Origin: JBDRHL01 sp043816955
Lineage (GTDB): Bacteria > Planctomycetota > Phycisphaerae > Sedimentisphaerales > CAYZTY01
Reading direction: 5' to 3'
DNA: 64,000 bases
NCBI GenBank assembly: GCA_043816955.1
Contig: JBDRHL010000115.1
Coordinates: 9,331-73,330 of the forward strand
Shown: positions 60,982 through 64,000 of the stretch, piece by piece
Layout of the letters: each line of letters starts with the position of its first letter
Position numbering within the stretch: position 1 is the first letter of the stretch
Program-made: the position numbers and the translations under genes
Notes under the pieces: generated by a model
The model's database searches: none
Seen by the model: the letters and a program-made list of their open reading frames with translations, nothing else
What the model was told of the DNA's origin: nothing

Positions 60982-62334
60982 TTAAGTTTTTTCTGCAGGG
61001 ATTCCTGAAGAATCTTTTATCTGTTCTTGAACTACTTTAGTTTCCCTTAATGGGCGTCGAACAGATGAAACCGCAACTCCGGCCTTTAAGGCTGTCATAA
61101 CACCTGCTGCTTCAAGGTAGTTTTCAACAATAAACAGTTTACCCGGCGCAAAAGGTAACGCCTTGAGATCGTTCCTCATGCGATTACGATTTTCCTTTAC
61201 TGCGATTACGGGTATACCCTGTTCCAACGCCGCCAGCGTAGGCAAACCAACACACCCGTCTGGAATGACCAAGCAGGATACATCAGCAGCAGTCAATACC
61301 TCAGGCTGGCTGAAAACCATTCTGTCTGTGATAATACGCGGGCTGCGATGAAGGCCTTTTAATACACAATGTAAGAATGCTGATGAGACAGCTTCAGCCG
61401 CCATTCTCGGGTCAACTATTCCAAAGAGCGCATTGGCTTCTTCGAGATCTTGAGCCATCGGCGCGTGGGCTGAAGGTATATTGAACATCATCGAGACTGT
61501 ATGAGTAAGCATTGCCTCGACACCTCCCCATGGATTTACAATCTCACCTTCCGAGTTGAAGTAATCATGGTAGAGCTCCTCTGAGATATCTATCTTCGAG
61601 GCCAGTGCCAAAGCGTCGAATTCGCCTCTATGGTCACTCAACACCTTTAACAGTCTTTCAAGGTGTTTGATTTGCCCGACTGCTCTGCCCGAAGCGGAAT
61701 AGTCCGCGCGCATATATATCGAAGGTTTAACTGTGATTACACCAGCAGACTCAATACCAAGAGTAGTCCTTGCAGCCGAGGCGGCATTGATAGCAAGTTC
61801 CGAAATTCGTTTGTCCTCGTGTTCATCGATAACGAGAAGGATTCGATTTGAACGAACCGGCTTTAGACCAACTGTACCCATAAACAAACGCGAGATTATG
61901 CTGCCTTCTACATAAAGTGCGTTTTCCGGTAGCTCGTTAATGTCGGATGCGTTTGCCACATTAGGGTGCGTGATTAGTGTGTCGCATGCAGAAGCAAGCA
62001 ATCTTGCTGCTGGTGTTGCATCACCTGCATGACCGCCGATTTCAGCGCCGATACCGGTAGGGACGAGCATAACGACATTGAACTTTTTGGTATTATCAAA
62101 TTCCCTTTTAGAGAATTCAAAAATAGAGTCCGGTTGTGAATGACAGATTGGGCCAAGGCCGTCTAAGACACCAAGCTCACATGAAAGTCCAGCAGAGCTG
62201 CTTTCTGCTACTACGAAACGAACGGGAATTTCGTTGGAAGCTAACTGTTCCCGGATACTGTTATGTAAATATTCTAAGAGAGAACCTTTCCTTTTCCATG
62301 CCGGTGTGTGTATCTCTCTTTCAGTCAGGAACAT
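60982..62334 (-). CDS. DUF3326-domain protein
   Basis: A 450-residue protein recognised by the DUF3326 core VPTGIGAEIGGHAGDATPAA, RLLASACDTLITHPNVANAS and NELPENALYVEGS. This family, known from cyanobacteria and plants, has no assigned function that I know of. The glycine-rich first motif and later IPDGCVGLPTLAALEQGIPV suggest a nucleotide- or cofactor-binding fold (inference). No signal peptide or membrane span. It starts one base after the stop of the SpeD-like gene, so the two are surely co-translated. Confidence 0.85.
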   Translation of the reverse strand: MFLTEREIHTPAWKRKGSLLEYLHNSIREQLASNEIPVRFVVAESSSAGLSCELGVLDGLGPICHSQPDSIFEFSKREFDNTKKFNVVMLVPTGIGAEIGGHAGDATPAARLLASACDTLITHPNVANASDINELPENALYVEGSIISRLFMGTVGLKPVRSNRILLVIDEHEDKRISELAINAASAARTTLGIESAGVITVKPSIYMRADYSASGRAVGQIKHLERLLKVLSDHRGEFDALALASKIDISEELYHDYFNSEGEIVNPWGGVEAMLTHTVSMMFNIPSAHAPMAQDLEEANALFGIVDPRMAAEAVSSAFLHCVLKGLHRSPRIITDRMVFSQPEVLTAADVSCLVIPDGCVGLPTLAALEQGIPVIAVKENRNRMRNDLKALPFAPGKLFIVENYLEAAGVMTALKAGVAVSSVRRPLRETKVVQEQIKDSSGIPAEKT

Positions 62335-62335
62335 A

Positions 62336-62743
62336 TCAAATCCTTTCTATGAAGCGTGCCGTGCACTCTTTCGCACCAAACCATTCCTTTGTTATCTGCT
62401 CAGCGACTTTGACGCTGAATTTTTTGCACGAAAATATATTGATATATACGGCCTTTAGCAAGTCTAAAGCATGAATCACAATATTGCTCGTAGTTATAAA
62501 CTGAACAGCGGATGTACCCAATAGATGAGCTTCTTCCGGCAACTCATTTTGGGGTACACCTTCATAATCCCAGAAATGCAAATCTTCCCGTTGCATATCT
62601 ATCGCTTTGCACAACTTCTTGAAATACCCCTCCAAGCTTTTCCTGTTAAACGTAGAAACATCACAACCATGTAAATCTATAATTAACTCAAAACCATACA
62701 CTTTTTTAGACTTATCGACTCTTTTTTTTTCTTGTGTTATCAT
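62336..62743 (-). CDS. SpeD-like (S-adenosylmethionine decarboxylase fold) protein
   Basis: A 135-residue protein, the length of class 1b AdoMet decarboxylase subunits. It has IDLHGC, like LDLYGC of SpeD, and SAVQFITTSNIVIHALDLL in the self-cleavage region. The residues corresponding to Ser63, His68 and Cys83 of the Thermotoga enzyme are all present with exact spacing (S-x4-H-x14-C). The residue before the Ser is Thr, not Glu, and HTWPE is replaced by HALDL. Pyruvoyl chemistry may be kept with a different substrate. It overlaps the membrane gene upstream by ATGA. Confidence 0.72.
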   Translation of the reverse strand: MITQEKKRVDKSKKVYGFELIIDLHGCDVSTFNRKSLEGYFKKLCKAIDMQREDLHFWDYEGVPQNELPEEAHLLGTSAVQFITTSNIVIHALDLLKAVYINIFSCKKFSVKVAEQITKEWFGAKECTARFIERI

Positions 62744-63633
62744 TCTTCTCTTCTTTCAGTACTTAATTCGCCCAGCGAACTCTCCGCTGTTTGGCACAAT
62801 TTTTGAATAACCACCGGTGATAGTCCAGCAAAAACTGCCCAAAATAATGACAGTCCCACATTCTTCAGTGAGTCCCAATCAGCTTTTTTGGCTGTTTGAT
62901 CCGCTGCGAAGGCCTGCGCCCCTACCGGAAGTTCAGTCTGACTCGCCTCGTAATTAACTTGGCCCGTTGGAAGGTCAGGAAATATTTTCCCATCGAGTGC
63001 CCCTCCCCAAATCGCTGCGTAAAGAAGAACAGCGGTTATTGCTCCTATCGTAATGTGCCGCACAGTCCACTGTAGAAGTTGTTTTCCTTCAGTTTCCCCT
63101 AGGTCCCAAAGATTCTGTTTATGGAGTCTAAGTAATGTTGAGAACAATGCACCAGTAGCACCAAGCACAGCCCAATGTACTATACAAATATTCCAATTTC
63201 CTTGGCTGTGTATAATCGGCATGATGCCAATCAGCATCGTCACGAGAACAGTTGCACACACCCAGCATGTGAGGCACACTAGCAGCCATTCTCCAATAGC
63301 CCACGTCTTTTCGTACCAAGCGGTTGAATCTCGAAGTTCCTTGAGTTCGGCGCGAAGCTTCTTTTCTATTTCAACTCTCTCTCCCTTTCCCTTTTCTCCT
63401 TTTTCAATATCTTCTCTTTCAATAGGCTTTTCAAGTTTATCAATAAGATTCTCTACCCGTTTACCGTCTTTTACGACATCGTCATCATACTCTGCTGTAT
63501 ATGTTAGAAATTCTAATTCTGACCTTGTCTTAGCAATTAGTTCAGCTTCAGGGTGATATAGATCAACCAAGGCCTGCCTCAAAGGTAATGCATCGAGTTC
63601 GAGAATTGGTCTATCGAACGCCTCGAGTTTCAC
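62740..63633 (-). CDS. Multi-span membrane protein of unknown family, 5' end uncertain
   Basis: At least 297 residues from GTG 63633. An N-terminal helical, charged region is followed by four hydrophobic segments (LLVCLTCWVCATVLVTMLIG; CIVHWAVLGATGALFSTLL; ITIGAITAVLLYAAIWGGA; VGLSLFWAVFAGLSPVVIQ). The same frame stays open upstream to 63861 and clearly codes: a further span (YVALSIIPFALAIFLCG) and a coiled-coil (EKAELEGLYSEIDRYKS). But those 76 codons contain no ATG, GTG or TTG before the in-frame TAA at 63864-63862. The true start is therefore lost, unusual or frameshifted. Function unknown. Confidence 0.6.
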   Translation of the reverse strand: MKLEAFDRPILELDALPLRQALVDLYHPEAELIAKTRSELEFLTYTAEYDDDVVKDGKRVENLIDKLEKPIEREDIEKGEKGKGERVEIEKKLRAELKELRDSTAWYEKTWAIGEWLLVCLTCWVCATVLVTMLIGIMPIIHSQGNWNICIVHWAVLGATGALFSTLLRLHKQNLWDLGETEGKQLLQWTVRHITIGAITAVLLYAAIWGGALDGKIFPDLPTGQVNYEASQTELPVGAQAFAADQTAKKADWDSLKNVGLSLFWAVFAGLSPVVIQKLCQTAESSLGELSTERREE

Positions 63634-63911
63634 CCTCTCTTTTTCTGCTTGTTTTACGGCCTCGGTATGGGCTTGTTCTTTAATATCATAAGACTTGTAT
63701 CGGTCAATTTCTGAATATAGCCCTTCAAGTTCTGCTTTCTCTACTGTACGCCGCTTTTCTACCCAACGTGGAAATGCGCCACAAAGGAAGATCGCTAGCG
63801 CAAAAGGAATGATTGATAATGCTACATAAGTACATGCAAGATTTTGTGGGACTACTAGGCCTTAAACCAGCGTAGTTGGAAGCGATAAATTGTTTTTGAT
63901 TATCAAAAAAT

Positions 63912-63998
63912 ACTCGAAATGACCCTTTCAGTGCATTACAATGCACTCACAAAAAAACAATGAATTTACAAAATTCAACGAAAGGAGTCGTTTCGAGT
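63912..63998. repeat. Nested inverted-repeat structure at the window edge
   Basis: An imperfect 18-bp outer repeat (63912-63929 with 63980-63998) encloses two perfect hairpins. One is AGTGCATT-AC-AATGCACT (63930-63947), the other TGAATTT-ACA-AAATTCA (63961-63977). It folds as a three-way junction. On the minus strand the outer stem is followed by ATTTTTTG, as in a terminator or attenuator. It may be a mobile-element end, a MITE-like repeat or a structured leader. Confidence 0.6.
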
Positions 63999-64000
63999 GA

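Noticed and set aside
63725..63946. 73-codon minus-strand frame at the window end
   Set aside because: It overlaps the in-frame coding extension of the membrane protein and starts inside the inverted repeat; no family likeness.

Overview
The window looks like a chromosomal segment of an anaerobic, diderm bacterium, most probably a planctomycete of the Phycisphaerae/Sedimentisphaerales type. This is an inference from gene content: LPS and outer-membrane genes (lpxB, lptE, bamD), a complete type II secretion operon with unusually long acidic subunits, a SpoVG with a built-in zinc ribbon, an extended RNase HII-like protein, a DUF1573 lipoprotein, and a Wood-Ljungdahl methyl branch with oxygen-sensitive iron-sulfur electron carriers. 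No rRNA or taxonomic marker is present to confirm it.

Layout. 1-1.5 kb: the end of an unknown gene, two tandem ~30-residue membrane proteins behind a good promoter, and a PtsN-type EIIA. 1.5-6.3 kb (minus strand): alpha-glucan phosphorylase, a probable free-standing structured RNA with its own promoter and terminator, and a pfkB kinase followed by two genes (a cupin and a class II aldolase) that appear internally deleted. 6.4-12.7 kb (minus): an envelope operon bamD-lptE-ftsH-dsbD-nth behind a near-consensus promoter. 12.8-14.3 kb: an aldo/keto reductase relic and lpxB.

14.5-29.9 kb (plus) is the metabolic centrepiece, a ~15 kb gene string: formate-THF ligase, an HdrA-MvhD fusion, FolD, MetV, MetF, HdrC, a 1485-residue double-HdrA protein with an embedded GltD/NfnB-like NADPH module, MvhD, two iron-sulfur proteins and an FNR-like flavoprotein. 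Together they cover formate to methyl-THF and supply a flavin-based, possibly bifurcating, electron path to methylene-THF reductase. No HdrB is seen. After it come a fucokinase/GDP-fucose pyrophosphorylase, an RNase HII-like protein, glutamate dehydrogenase, tRNA-Gln(CTG), exonuclease III, a small entericidin-like lipoprotein, a glycosyltransferase with a helical-barrel tail, an AMMECR1 protein, a YqaA/DedA membrane protein, ispE, spoVG and a FlgM-like protein.

42.8-56.4 kb (minus) is a complete T2SS operon in the order C-D-E-F-G-H-I-J-K-L-M. It is preceded by a DUF1573 lipoprotein and a tetraheme cytochrome. 58.9-64 kb is accessory: a G-rich intergenic zone split by an intact IS4-family insertion sequence (25-bp perfect inverted ends, 9-bp target duplication), then a tightly coupled three-gene unit (multi-pass membrane protein, SpeD-like pyruvoyl enzyme homologue, DUF3326 protein). 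That unit, with an elaborate inverted-repeat structure in front of it, and the Hdr/MetFV locus are the best candidates for undescribed biology here.
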